This document shows positions 1 through 9,110 of a DNA stretch of 64,000 bases, piece after piece. The DNA is from CAYTGM01 sp964437365. GTDB lineage: Bacteria > Sumerlaeota > Sumerlaeia > SLMS01. The stretch lies in assembly GCA_964437365.1 (NCBI GenBank), contig CAYTGM010000001.1, forward strand, positions 531,477 through 595,476. Direction: 5' to 3'. Position 1 is the first letter of the stretch, and every line of letters begins with the position of its first letter. Under the pieces are notes generated by a model. It was not told the DNA's origin. It was given only the letters and a program-made list of their open reading frames with translations, and ran no database searches. The translations under genes were made by a program, and so were the position numbers.

Positions 1-343
1 TGCAGTTGCCAAAGAATATCTCAGCAAAGGATTCTCCAACGATTGCTTTGATGCCTTTGTTCCAGCGCATGATTGACTGTGGTGCGTGTTCACGAGAAGA
101 GCCACAGCCAAAGTTCTTGTTCACAACGAGGATAGAAGCGTCCTGATAGACATCCATATCGAAGGAATGAGTCTGCCCTTTTTCTTTCAATTGAAGACGA
201 TCATCTTCGAATGCGTGCTCACCGAGTCCATCGAATGTTACACAACGAAGAAAACGTGCAGGGATAATTCGATCCGTATCAATGTCATTCCCGATTACAG
301 GAACTGCTTTTCCAGAGATTTGATTACGTACTAAGTCACTCAT
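1..343 (-). CDS. leuD: 3-isopropylmalate dehydratase small subunit, partial
   Basis: This is the small (swivel-domain) subunit of isopropylmalate isomerase, which with LeuC converts 2- to 3-isopropylmalate in leucine synthesis in the cytoplasm. Translation of the minus strand from the ATG at 343 begins MSDLVRNQISGKAVPVIGND and contains the family motifs DTDRIIPARF and the substrate-recognition segment GCGSSREHAP, followed by the conserved AIVGESFAEIFFGN. About 114 residues are visible; the C-terminal part lies beyond the left edge. It sits 43 nt downstream of leuC on the same strand, as expected for an operon. The plus-strand reading frame here is an antisense shadow. Confidence 0.95.
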   Translation of the reverse strand, partial: MSDLVRNQISGKAVPVIGNDIDTDRIIPARFLRCVTFDGLGEHAFEDDRLQLKEKGQTHSFDMDVYQDASILVVNKNFGCGSSREHAPQSIMRWNKGIKAIVGESFAEIFFGNC

Positions 344-386
344 AGGTCTAATCCTTTATCAATCTATGCAGTCAATGGTATAGAGG

Positions 387-1817
387 TTAAACGCCGACAG
401 GTTCGGGTGCGCCGAAGAATTCTCGTGAATCCACAACCTCTCCCGCGAAAGCGGCTGCAGCAACCATGATCGGAGACATCAATAAGGTACGCCCCGTTGG
501 AGACCCCTGACGTCCTTTGAAGTTACGGTTGGAACTTGATGCGGAGATTTCCCGCCCCTTCAGTTTGTCAGGATTCATCGCAAGACACATGGAACACCCA
601 GCGTGTCTATATTCAAAGCCAGCTTCTTCCAGTATCTTGTCGTATCCTGCTTCCTTGAGTTGAAAGTCGACGATCTGAGAGCCGGGAACGGCGAGAGCGC
701 GAACATGGGGGGCTACTTTGAATCCCTTGTCCTTAATCATTCGAATGACTTCTTCAAAATCTGAGAAACGTCCGTTGGTACATGATCCAATGAAAGCAAC
801 GTCTATCTTCGTTCCTTTGATCGGCTGACCAGGTTCGAATCCCATGTAGTCGTAAGCTTCCTGAATCAGAGCCTGCTCGTCCTCTGCGAACTCATTCTGC
901 TGAGGAATCGTGTCGCCAACAGCTGTAGACTGGCCAGGAGTAATTCCCCAGGTAACAACAGGTTCAATATCTTCAGCATTGAAGACAACAACCTCGTCGT
1001 ATTCGGCGTCAGCGTCTGATTTGATCGAGTCCCAATATTCAACTGCCTTGTCCCAGTCCTTGCCTTCAGGTGCATACTCGCGCCCCTTGATATAATCATA
1101 GGTCGTCTGGTCAGGGTTGACATAACCGCATCGGGCTCCACCTTCAATGGACATGTTGCAAACGGTCATGCGCTCTTCCATCGTGAAGTTATCAAAGACC
1201 TCACCGGCGTATTCGTAGGCAAAGCCAACACCGCCTTTTACACCAAGTTTCTGAATGATATACAGAATGACATCTTTCGAATAAACACCTGGCTTGAGCT
1301 TGCCATTCACCTCTATGCGTCGGACCTTCAGCTTGTCCATAACAAGGCACCCAGTTGCAAGCACGTCACGTATCTGTGAAGTACCAATACCAAAGGCAAG
1401 CGAACCAAAAGCGCCGTGTGTAGACGTATGTGAATCTCCGCAGCAGATTGTCATGCCGGGCTGAGTCAGGCCCTTCTCCGGGCCAACGATGTGGACAATT
1501 CCCTGGTGTCCACTCTTTGTATCGAAAAAGCGGATTCCAAATTCTTCTGTATTCTTTTCGAGTGCCTGGAGCATTTCTTCCGCCAGCGCATCGGAGAGAG
1601 GTCGTGACTGGTCGGCCGTCGGAATAATGTGATCTACCGTGGCAAAAGTACGTTCGGGAAACATTACTTTCCAGCCGCGCTCTCGAATCATTGAAAAAGC
1701 CTGAGGCGACGTGACTTCGTGAATCATGTGCAGACCCATGAGAACCTGATAGCTTCCAGATGGAAGTTTTCTCACGGCATGCTTTTCAAAGACCTTTTGG
1801 TACAAGTTCTGGCCCAT
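387..1817 (-). CDS. leuC: 3-isopropylmalate dehydratase large subunit
   Basis: This is the aconitase-family large subunit of isopropylmalate isomerase (leucine synthesis). Its 476 residues match the usual length of about 465-475. The three [4Fe-4S] ligand cysteines are visible: C346 in FIGSCTNGRF, and C408 and C411 in AGCSMCLAMNPD. The N-terminal substrate-binding segments VDHIIPTAD and CCGDSHTSTHGAFG are also present. The gene begins 4 nt after the stop of the MarR-type gene and is followed by leuD, so the three are probably one transcript. Homoaconitase and other isopropylmalate-dehydratase-like paralogues are possible, but the length and the leuD neighbour favour LeuC. Confidence 0.96.
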   Translation of the reverse strand: MGQNLYQKVFEKHAVRKLPSGSYQVLMGLHMIHEVTSPQAFSMIRERGWKVMFPERTFATVDHIIPTADQSRPLSDALAEEMLQALEKNTEEFGIRFFDTKSGHQGIVHIVGPEKGLTQPGMTICCGDSHTSTHGAFGSLAFGIGTSQIRDVLATGCLVMDKLKVRRIEVNGKLKPGVYSKDVILYIIQKLGVKGGVGFAYEYAGEVFDNFTMEERMTVCNMSIEGGARCGYVNPDQTTYDYIKGREYAPEGKDWDKAVEYWDSIKSDADAEYDEVVVFNAEDIEPVVTWGITPGQSTAVGDTIPQQNEFAEDEQALIQEAYDYMGFEPGQPIKGTKIDVAFIGSCTNGRFSDFEEVIRMIKDKGFKVAPHVRALAVPGSQIVDFQLKEAGYDKILEEAGFEYRHAGCSMCLAMNPDKLKGREISASSSNRNFKGRQGSPTGRTLLMSPIMVAAAAFAGEVVDSREFFGAPEPVGV

Positions 1818-1821
1818 CTTC

Positions 1822-2277
1822 TTACTTCTCCTCTAATTGAGTATATTTCTCCAGGTTGTCAATCAGCTGACGACTAACCTGTGTGAAGGTGCTGAGGCTT
1901 TCCTCATCAAGATCCATCCACACCGACTGGATCGCATGTTGGCGTTTCTCAAGGATCTGATTCATGACGCGTTCACCACTCTCAGTCAGAACATATTCAC
2001 GGTTTCTGCCGTCAAGGTCGGAGATGCGCGCAGACACGAGGTCTTTTTCCTGCAGATTGCGCAAGATCTTCGAGACAGCTGCTCGGCTGCTTTCCCGTTC
2101 GCGAGCGAAAAGGGAAGGGATGAAGTTTTCTCCCTGTATCTCTTCGAGGAGCTTCCATTCCTGGACGGTGAGTCCGACACTCTTTGCCAGCTGCTCCCGT
2201 CGGCGCAGAAGGAGTTCAGAGAGTTGCTGAAGATTCTCAATGGCTTTGAGAGTAGTTGTAGTGTTTTGCTCAATCAT
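1822..2277 (-). CDS. MarR-family transcriptional regulator upstream of leuCD
   Basis: A 151-residue winged-helix regulator. Residues of about 25-115 form the MarR DNA-binding core, with the recognition-helix region SRAAVSKILRNLQEKDL and the wing SDLDGRNREYVLTESG. These are followed by the C-terminal dimerisation helices. It is the first gene of a minus-strand unit with leuC and leuD (4-nt gap to leuC). A perfect 15-bp inverted repeat lies 3 bp upstream of its start codon, which suggests autoregulation and possibly control of leuCD. Its ligand cannot be told from sequence. A MarR protein linked to leucine genes is unusual. Confidence 0.85.
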   Translation of the reverse strand: MIEQNTTTTLKAIENLQQLSELLLRRREQLAKSVGLTVQEWKLLEEIQGENFIPSLFARERESSRAAVSKILRNLQEKDLVSARISDLDGRNREYVLTESGERVMNQILEKRQHAIQSVWMDLDEESLSTFTQVSRQLIDNLEKYTQLEEK

Positions 2278-2280
2278 CGT

Positions 2281-2317
2281 GGTTAACTGTTAACCATAGT
2301 TAATTGTGTTGAGTCAA
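2281..2317 (-). promoter_or_regulatory. Putative MarR operator and promoter
   Basis: GGTTAACTGTTAACC (2281-2295) is a perfect inverted repeat with one central base, followed by a further GTTAAT half-site at 2299-2304. On the minus strand a TTGACT hexamer (2312-2317) lies 17 nt from the GTTAAC segment of the palindrome, so the palindrome would cover the -10 region. The geometry suggests repression by the adjacent MarR protein. This is inference from position and symmetry only. Confidence 0.5.
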
Positions 2318-2500
2318 GGTTATTCATGAGTTTGATTGGTGAGTTTTCCGAAGCCTGCTTCTCGTTGCGACATTCAATGAAGTCTCGGGGTTTTTTCGTT
2401 TGCGGTGAGTGGTGATGACGTTTGATTCTTGTTGAGTTGCGCCCGCAATTCTTCGTGATAGATGGGTACGACACGATAAATTGGAAATGGATCAGGAACA

Positions 2501-3739
2501 TTGGATAAAACACTTGGGATTATCCTCTCTGTCTTTTTGCTGATCACTGCAGGGATCGGCCTGTTGGTGCTCAACGATCCAGGTGCTGTACTTCAGGCGG
2601 CTGGGTTAAAAGAAGGAGATTCGGCGGAAGTTGCTCAGGCCGGTTCGAATGCCTCATCATCCGGTGAGACTTTTGACAGGAAATCAGCGGCGAAGAAGGT
2701 TCCACCGCCAAAATCAGAAACAGACGAGCAGGCGCGCCCTCCTTCTCGTGAAGAGATAGCGAGGCTGGGCGGGCTCTCTCGGGATTCCATGGATGTGTCG
2801 AGGACCGGCCGGTTCGTGAATCATCTGGATAAAGTTCAGACCCTTGAGCCTCCACTTCCCGAGCTCTACCCATTCAGTATTAATAAGCGTACCTACCCGG
2901 ATGCTCAGTCGATGAATGTGGAGGTTGTGATCAAGAATGCTTCCGGAACCCACTGGAAGACGGCCTACGTTACACTCAGAGCTCCGGCTGCACCTCATGC
3001 TTTTATGTTTGAGATTTCTGAGTGGCAGATTGATGAAGTGGTGGCCCTCAATTATATTTTTCCAAGAACAAAAATGGAGGATTATATTCGGGGTCTCCGT
3101 GTGGTGAATGTTAGCGGGGACAAGAGGTCCAGTGCTCTTGCTGAGCGCCTGACGGAATCCCGTCGCAAAATCATTGAAACGAACACGGGGTTAAAGCGTC
3201 GTGGCCCTCGCACAAGGGGCGGCGTTCTTCAGGCTCCCGGTCTGCTTGGCTTAATGGGGTCGTTTCAGGAGCCCTTCACTGGTATCGACGTCATTCGTGT
3301 TTCCAAGAAGCCCGTACAACCAAGGATTTTAGAGATTACCATTCCTGAAAGCCTCTATCTCCCCCTGGCTCTGACAGTTTCCCTTCGTGAAACGAGTGAA
3401 GAGCGTCAGGAGGCGGCGCGGGTTGTCCGGGAATTTCATGATGCGGGAATCGAGGCTCAAAACAGCCTTCATGAGCTGGCCTCGCATTACAGCGAAAAAA
3501 CGACGACCGAAGCGTTTGACGACAAAGGAGAAGCAATTCTTACTTCCGTGCGCGACAACCTCGATGACTTTAATGAAAAGGGCCTCACTTTGGCAGAACG
3601 GGCGCTCCGCTCAAAGGATCAAGAGATACGGGATATGAATAATCTCGTGACTGATTATTCGAAGAGCATTCTCTCTCAAATTAAGTTCATCGAAGAGAAG
3701 GTTCAATTGGTTGACCCTCGGTTTTTCATCCGCGAGTAA
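2501..3739 (+). CDS. Membrane-anchored protein of unknown function
   Basis: 412 residues with a TTG start. Upstream in-frame codons reach a stop at 2477, and AGGA precedes the TTG by 4 nt. Residues 5-24 form one hydrophobic helix (LGIILSVFLLITAGIGLLVL). A low-complexity charged linker (about 35-90) follows, then a globular stretch of about 100-200 that resembles a beta-sandwich (NVEVVIKNASGTHWKTAYVTLRA, shortened), and a helical C-terminal region of about 300-410 likely to form coiled coil. No known family was recognised. The topology suggests an inner-membrane anchor with the bulk in the periplasm. It is the first gene of a plus-strand run of envelope genes and diverges from the MarR gene. 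Confidence 0.75.
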   Translation: MDKTLGIILSVFLLITAGIGLLVLNDPGAVLQAAGLKEGDSAEVAQAGSNASSSGETFDRKSAAKKVPPPKSETDEQARPPSREEIARLGGLSRDSMDVSRTGRFVNHLDKVQTLEPPLPELYPFSINKRTYPDAQSMNVEVVIKNASGTHWKTAYVTLRAPAAPHAFMFEISEWQIDEVVALNYIFPRTKMEDYIRGLRVVNVSGDKRSSALAERLTESRRKIIETNTGLKRRGPRTRGGVLQAPGLLGLMGSFQEPFTGIDVIRVSKKPVQPRILEITIPESLYLPLALTVSLRETSEERQEAARVVREFHDAGIEAQNSLHELASHYSEKTTTEAFDDKGEAILTSVRDNLDDFNEKGLTLAERALRSKDQEIRDMNNLVTDYSKSILSQIKFIEEKVQLVDPRFFIRE

Positions 3740-3836
3740 CTGATGCAGCAGAGGAACTGTTGAGAAGTCTAAAGAAGTGCTCGACATCAATTCGGGATTA
3801 TGATGTTATTCCGATAGTTAGTGAGGGGGATAAAAG

Positions 3837-5078
3837 ATGGAAGTGAATCGCTCAGGCGGCCCTGCAGGAGTAATGAACAACATGAAAAGAATATCAAGAG
3901 ATCTGGTCTTGCTGATTTCACTTGGTGCACCTCTGGCGCTGGTAAACAGCGTTCAGGCTCAAATTGGTGCAGGTTTTCTCGCGGATCCCGAATCAATGGA
4001 TACGGTATCCGGAGCAAGCACCGGTTCGGCTGGCGGGTCTAATTTTGCGCCGATTAATCGTGCCCAGAATGCGGTAAATCGCGCCAATAATCCACAGCAA
4101 GGTAATCCCTTTGGTCCAGGTGGTGGAGGTTCAAATCCATTCGGACCTGGTGCTGGTGCCGCTGGTGGTAATCCTTTCGGACCCGGCGCCGGTGCAGCTG
4201 GTGGTGGAGCTCCCAATCCTTTTGGTGCGGCCCCTTCGCCTTTTGGTGCTCCGGGCGGAAACTTTAATGATCCTTTTGGTGGCGGGGGAGCAGGCACGGG
4301 TGGCTTCAGCTCATATGTACCGCCCCCTACTCTGACAGCCTGGGGGGGCGAACGGATTACCTGTCATCGCACAGGTGAAATTCTTCAGGATGCACGTGAA
4401 ATCAGCATCCTTGCAGATTCAGCCGGCCAGTATTACGATGACGGTGAGTCGGGCAACGACGCTGCTGCTGGCGATAATATATATACAAATATCACCGTCT
4501 CTTCGAACTTTATCAGTCCCGAAGCCAATGTTATAAAGACAAAGCTCATCCGGACTTTGCAATTCGTCTCGCCTCCGCCGGATTCTTCTCAGGAGGAAGA
4601 ATCCCTTGAGAGTCTGGTTCTTCAAGATCTTCAGGCACTTGCTGCTGAATCCGGTGTCGATCTGAAAAGGTATGTGCTTGCTCCAAGGCAGACCAGTAGT
4701 TTGCAATATTTCAACAATCTCACGCCAATGCAGTTCTCTCAGGTGTCGGTCGCTACCACTGAGCCCCTTTCGCCACTTCCCAAGTTGGTTGATCTTGAAC
4801 AGAAGCAGGATGAAAAGATCAGAGAATGGGCGATTGATTTCCTGGATGAATACCGGATGAATCCAGGGCAGATGGAGAGTGAATTTTATCCGACGTTCAT
4901 TCCTCCACCCCCAAGAGCTCCCAATATCCCTCTGCCTACCACCTTTACTCCTGTTGCCTCTGGCGAAGAGGGTGATGGAACGAACGCACCTGGCGGTCAA
5001 TTTGGAGCTGGTGGTGATCCATTTGCCGGCGATGTGACCGGCGAGCCGGTTGGAAACGCGAGCAGCCGGTATTTCTAA
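3837..5078 (+). CDS. Secreted glycine/proline-rich protein of unknown function
   Basis: 413 residues. A hydrophobic signal segment (LVLLISLGAPLALVNSVQA) ends near residue 41. Two starts are possible: ATG 3837 preceded by GAGGGGGA with a 6-nt gap, or ATG 3873 just after CAGGAG, which gives a more normal signal peptide. Residues of about 80-160 are low complexity with repeats of NPFGPGAGAAGG type. Next comes a stretch (about 165-270) containing GERITCHRTGEILQD, then a helical part ending in DFLDEYRMNPGQME, and a Pro/Gly-rich tail. No family was recognised. The repeats suggest a flexible linker or structural envelope protein. A terminator-like hairpin follows the gene. Confidence 0.75.
   Translation: MEVNRSGGPAGVMNNMKRISRDLVLLISLGAPLALVNSVQAQIGAGFLADPESMDTVSGASTGSAGGSNFAPINRAQNAVNRANNPQQGNPFGPGGGGSNPFGPGAGAAGGNPFGPGAGAAGGGAPNPFGAAPSPFGAPGGNFNDPFGGGGAGTGGFSSYVPPPTLTAWGGERITCHRTGEILQDAREISILADSAGQYYDDGESGNDAAAGDNIYTNITVSSNFISPEANVIKTKLIRTLQFVSPPPDSSQEEESLESLVLQDLQALAAESGVDLKRYVLAPRQTSSLQYFNNLTPMQFSQVSVATTEPLSPLPKLVDLEQKQDEKIREWAIDFLDEYRMNPGQMESEFYPTFIPPPPRAPNIPLPTTFTPVASGEEGDGTNAPGGQFGAGGDPFAGDVTGEPVGNASSRYF
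4087..4290 (+). repeat. Coding degenerate repeats for Gly/Pro-rich segment
   Basis: Near-direct DNA repeats encode successive NPFGPG and GAGAAGG units inside the 3837-5078 gene. Units of TTYGG-type sequence recur with variable GGTGGTGG spacers. This is a coding low-complexity tract rather than a CRISPR or intergenic repeat. Confidence 0.7.
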
Positions 5079-5097
5079 ATTAAGTTTTGCCATTCGT

Positions 5098-5128
5098 GAA
5101 AGGGCCTTTAAAAAGGGCCCTTTCTTTC
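5098..5128 (+). terminator. Intrinsic terminator
   Basis: GAAAGGGCC (5098-5106) pairs with GGCCCTTTC (5116-5124) across a 9-nt loop and is followed by a T-rich tail TTTC. It lies 20 nt after the stop of the Gly/Pro-rich protein gene and before the next gene, so it may end or attenuate transcription within this run of genes. Confidence 0.75.
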
Positions 5129-5168
5129 ATAGATCTTCCATTCATGTCAGGTAATTCAGTGTACGTTT

Positions 5169-5678
5169 ATGAAAGCTAAAGAAATCAACGAGGCTCTTGA
5201 ACTGACCCAAACGCTTTTGAGTCAGTGGATGAAATATCGGCAGTATTACGAAAAAGGGATTTCTGATGATCCCGTTGAGTTAGATGAAGAGACTGAATTT
5301 CTGGAAACAACCAGTTCCATCGCACAGAATGTTCGCAAGCTTGGTGAGAGGGTGAACGAAAAGCAGTTCCCTTTCAACAAGGACCGAATTTCTGCGCTTA
5401 TTAAACGAACCGTATCTATTCAGTATTTTCGAAATCTACCTGAAGCGGACCAGAAGGGCTTTTACAAGGAGTGGCATGAATCGGTCATTCTCTTAAGCCG
5501 CACTGTTGGCGCACTGAAGTTTATCAGCGAAGGATATGTGCCTCCAGAGTCAAAGACTAAGGGAAAGAAGTCGAAAAAGAAGAAGGGCGGTGGCGGAGGC
5601 ACGATTCTTATCGTGCTGGTCATCCTCGCGGTTCTTGGAGGTATTGGAGGTCTTCTCTATTTCCTCGGGTTTATCTGA
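5169..5678 (+). CDS. Tail-anchored helical membrane protein, unknown family
   Basis: 169 residues. Residues 1-120 are predicted mostly helical and charged. They are followed by a basic Lys/Gly linker (KGKKSKKKKGGGGG) and one C-terminal transmembrane helix (about 145-168), which suggests a cytoplasmic domain anchored by its tail. The segment TVSIQYFRNLPEADQKGFYKE, then WHES and SRTVGALKF, lines up with TVSLRHLQQMPEATLSKL, AWHT and ALGRMVAKL in the 135-residue protein at 9353-9760. The two genes are therefore paralogues that bracket the coiled-coil lipoprotein gene. Function is unknown. Confidence 0.75.
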   Translation: MKAKEINEALELTQTLLSQWMKYRQYYEKGISDDPVELDEETEFLETTSSIAQNVRKLGERVNEKQFPFNKDRISALIKRTVSIQYFRNLPEADQKGFYKEWHESVILLSRTVGALKFISEGYVPPESKTKGKKSKKKKGGGGGTILIVLVILAVLGGIGGLLYFLGFI

Positions 5679-5814
5679 TAAACTCAGTTGATCTTCATGA
5701 GAATTATTCAATTGCCCTCGAAGGAAGTGACAGGAGAAAACATAGCAGATGCTAACTCATAGACGCTCACAAATACGGTCGTTGACCGGTCAATATTCTG
5801 GAGGCATGTCCCGA

Positions 5815-8800
5815 ATGAGCTTTAATGGACGGTCCATTCTTCATTTTCTCACGATATTTCTGGTAGTTGTAGCTGTTGCTGGCTGTCAGCGCCAGAGAGC
5901 CGAGAATTCTTTGAAAAAGACTCAGCAAAAATTGTCTGAAATCAAAGAGAATTATAATGGTCAGGAATTCGCCCCAAATGAAATCCAGTCCATTGAAAGT
6001 AAGTTGGATCAGGCCAATAATGCTCTGGAGGCGGATGCTGGAACAGCTCTTTCAACCGCGCAACAGGCAGGGGCGGAAGCAGACCAGCTTTTGGAAAAAG
6101 TAAAACCCCAGCATGCTTCTACGATCTTTACGGAAGCACAAAGAGAAATTGATGTCGCACGAATCAACGATCTTCCCCGAAACGAACCAGACCGTTTCAG
6201 GAGAATTCTTGAAGCGAAATCAGAAGCTGATACTGCTAAACAGGACAACGAGTGGGATGAAGTGATCGAGCTGAGTCAAAACATCATTGACGAAGTTCGA
6301 ACAGGTCTCGCCTCCCTTCGTACAGAAGCGGACAGACGACAGATCGACTCTGAACAATCGCTCACTACTCTGACGAGTATCGGTGGGAATATATATACTC
6401 CAGAAGTTGTCATTGGTGTCAGGAATGACATACAGCTCGCGAGACGTATTTCGGAAGAGGACCGTGATTATGTTCTTGCCGCGAATAAATTCTCAGAAGC
6501 AAAGAATAAGGCTGAGAACGGGATCATCCAGGTACTTCGTGAAAAGTCACTGGAGGCAATTCAAAGTATTGAAGGGTACTTGACAGAAGCACTGCTCGAA
6601 GGTGCTAAGCAGTTCAAACCCGATGAATATGAAGACGCAAACGAGCTTTACCAGGGAATTACTACACGTTATCAGGAAGGGAAATTCAACGAAGTTATTG
6701 AATCTTCCAAGCTACTGATTACTCGAGCGCAGACACTGGTTACAGAAACAAAGAGAGCTGCCTCTGATGACCGTATCGCCACGATGCAGGAGAACATTCA
6801 AGAGCTTGAAAACGGTGGTATTCTCGAGTATATACCCGGTTCTACGGATCAACTGAGGGCTCTGCTGGCAGAGGCACAGACGATTCGTCAGCAAGACACA
6901 GAAGAGGCTTTTGATCAAATCAAAGAGATTAACATCGACGCTTCAGATGAGTATGACAGACAGCGCAACGCCTTTCAGACTCTGGCGCAGGATGCTATCC
7001 GGAGTGCAAAGAATGCGCTTGAAAGAAGTCGAGCCGTTTTCGATCAAATGGAAAGTCTTTTCGATCCGGTCGGTGGTGAGATGACTGCTGAGCAGACGGC
7101 GTTTGAGAACCAGAAGGAGTCTCGTCGAATTGAACTCGGTAAGCGTCTCGAAGAGGCGAACAACAACCTTGTCACTGCGGACTTGCGTCAACAGCAGGGT
7201 AGCTTCAAGGGCGCGATTGTTCTCTCTAAAGAAGTGGAAGAAAAAGCCAATGATATTTTGAGCGAAATCTATCATGTGGTTGCCCACAATGCTTCCATCG
7301 AACTTGCAAACCTTATTTCTCGATATGAAAAAGATGGTGCCCGTGAATACGCAGAGGATGAACTTCAGCGCTCTTATCAAAACCTTGATGAGGTGAAGCA
7401 GTTGATTGTTCAGGGACAATATAAGGCTGCTGTCGAGAGGGCTGCGGAAGCCCGCGCCGACGTTGAGTTGATGGCCCAGCAGATTGCCGGTCGGGCGACT
7501 AATGACCTTAGAACCGCGCGCAGTGCTCTGCTCTCCGCCGATTCTGAAAATACTAAAAAGTATCGGGGTGAGCAGCTGACCCAGGTGCAAAATCTGATCG
7601 AAGAGGCCGAAGCAAGCCTCCAGCAGGATAAACTTAAGATGGCCGTTGAAACGGCCCGACGTGCCACGAATATCGCTCGTACGGCTGAAAATGAAGCAAA
7701 CCAGCTGGCGGCAGAAGAGCAAATCGCTGAAGCTTCCGGGATGATTCTTGAGGCACAAACAGCAGGAGCGGAGATCTATGCTGGTCGCGAAGTTGAAGAA
7801 GCCAGGCGACTTGTAACGTCTTCCCGTGTCCTTTTTGACTCAGGAGAATATGTAAAAGCAGAAGAGCTTGCAACATCCTCTTTCAATCGTGCTCGAGCTG
7901 CTCTCTACAAGAAAATCAATGAGGCTGAGGCTGAAGTTGCAAACGCTGAGGCCGTCGGAGCCTGGGAGTATGATTATGCAAGGCTTGCCAATGCGAGCAC
8001 GCAGGTCAGGGATGCTCGAGGGATGCTCGAAGAGGACCGTTACTCAGATAGCGCGTCTCGGGCTGATTCAGCAAAAGAAGACGCTGCGGCACTCGTTGTT
8101 GATGCAAAGCGATATAACTTCAAGAACCGAGTTAAGCGCATAAAGAATAATCTGGATAAGGGCGCTGATCAGGGGATTAACTTTTTTCAGCCGGAAGAAT
8201 CGATCGCAATTAGACGCAAATTAACGGCTCTTCAAAATGAATATTCATCTGAAGATTATGAACGAATCATGACGGAAATTGAAAAAGTAGAGGCGGGATT
8301 GAGGCTCACGCTGGACCGCACGGACGAACTCGTCCTCGAAGTTGCCTCTCAACTTGAGAATAAGCTGGATGATCTTGAAGAGGCAGGCGCACTTCTATAC
8401 GCAGCACCAACGATCGCGTCCGCTCGCAACAGCCTTAAATATGCGCGCCTTGATTACCGACGTGGCCTCTACAAAGCTGCTCACACGAATCTTAATAAGG
8501 CCGTCGAGCTCACTCATGAAGTAGAAATGAAAGAGCTCAGAAACCTGTATACCGAGAAAGTTCAGTCACTTTTCAATGAATACCAGGATGTGCAACAAAG
8601 GTTTGCCAATGTCTTAACATTAGATCCGCGAGAGTTGAAGGAGCTTGCTGTTGATGTGAATGGTGATGCTCAGTCGGTGGCCATTTCATCTCGTCTCTCT
8701 CCACTGGAATTCAGCAATGAAATCGATCGTCTATATTCAATTGCTCTCGATACGAGAGTTCCAAACGGTCTGGAAAAACTTCATGAAGCTGTCCTTGAAG

Positions 8801-9021
8801 TCTTTATCCAAGCAAGACTTGGATCGGCCTTCTTCGAGAAGCTATTGATTATCGACCGGCTTCCGACCGGGGAAGCATATGATATTATCGATTCTGCTTA
8901 CTTCAGAACGAACCAGTCAAATCGCTTGATGGAACAGATTCAAAGACAGTTAACATCCTATCTGATCGAGGATCGTTTCGTTTTGGCAGAGACAGGAGTA
9001 CTTGTTAACTCACTGGATTAA
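5815..9021 (+). CDS. Giant coiled-coil lipoprotein with helical repeats
   Basis: About 1,068 residues from the preferred ATG at 5815; the frame is open back to 5749. GGAGG at 5800-5804 lies 10 nt before this ATG, and the resulting N-terminus has a compact signal with lipobox VAVAGC. Nearly the whole mature protein is repeated helical hairpins of about 60-90 residues with recurrent motifs such as AxxxLxxAxxxLxxGxYxxAxxxA (DARGMLEEDRYSDSASRAD, EEARRLVTSSRV, SARNSLKYARLDYRRGLYK). These resemble TPR-like and DUF4398-like repeats. It is likely a lipid-anchored periplasmic fibre or scaffold. The two related small proteins and a small membrane protein flank it. No function can be assigned. Confidence 0.85.
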   Translation: MSFNGRSILHFLTIFLVVVAVAGCQRQRAENSLKKTQQKLSEIKENYNGQEFAPNEIQSIESKLDQANNALEADAGTALSTAQQAGAEADQLLEKVKPQHASTIFTEAQREIDVARINDLPRNEPDRFRRILEAKSEADTAKQDNEWDEVIELSQNIIDEVRTGLASLRTEADRRQIDSEQSLTTLTSIGGNIYTPEVVIGVRNDIQLARRISEEDRDYVLAANKFSEAKNKAENGIIQVLREKSLEAIQSIEGYLTEALLEGAKQFKPDEYEDANELYQGITTRYQEGKFNEVIESSKLLITRAQTLVTETKRAASDDRIATMQENIQELENGGILEYIPGSTDQLRALLAEAQTIRQQDTEEAFDQIKEINIDASDEYDRQRNAFQTLAQDAIRSAKNALERSRAVFDQMESLFDPVGGEMTAEQTAFENQKESRRIELGKRLEEANNNLVTADLRQQQGSFKGAIVLSKEVEEKANDILSEIYHVVAHNASIELANLISRYEKDGAREYAEDELQRSYQNLDEVKQLIVQGQYKAAVERAAEARADVELMAQQIAGRATNDLRTARSALLSADSENTKKYRGEQLTQVQNLIEEAEASLQQDKLKMAVETARRATNIARTAENEANQLAAEEQIAEASGMILEAQTAGAEIYAGREVEEARRLVTSSRVLFDSGEYVKAEELATSSFNRARAALYKKINEAEAEVANAEAVGAWEYDYARLANASTQVRDARGMLEEDRYSDSASRADSAKEDAAALVVDAKRYNFKNRVKRIKNNLDKGADQGINFFQPEESIAIRRKLTALQNEYSSEDYERIMTEIEKVEAGLRLTLDRTDELVLEVASQLENKLDDLEEAGALLYAAPTIASARNSLKYARLDYRRGLYKAAHTNLNKAVELTHEVEMKELRNLYTEKVQSLFNEYQDVQQRFANVLTLDPRELKELAVDVNGDAQSVAISSRLSPLEFSNEIDRLYSIALDTRVPNGLEKLHEAVLEVFIQARLGSAFFEKLLIIDRLPTGEAYDIIDSAYFRTNQSNRLMEQIQRQLTSYLIEDRFVLAETGVLVNSLD

Positions 9022-9110
9022 AGTAAAGCTCATTGCTTTTCTTCTGGGTAAATTGCCCTTCCGGAGAATTGGGTTAACATTTGACAGGAAATTTATCAGG
9101 AGCGATCTAT

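Noticed and set aside
86..334. Plus-strand 82-codon frame at the left edge
   Set aside because: It is antisense to leuD, whose minus-strand translation shows clear family motifs.
4087..4290. CRISPR-like spaced repeats
   Set aside because: Repeat units are short, variable and encode NPFGPG-type residues; there are no constant-length spacers and no cas genes.
3959..4297. Minus-strand Pro/Gly/Ala-rich frame
   Set aside because: It is the antisense shadow of the Gly/Pro repeats in the 3837-5078 gene.
4419..5093. 224-codon minus-strand frame
   Set aside because: It is antisense to the secreted protein gene at 3837-5078, which has the signal peptide, ribosome site and terminator.
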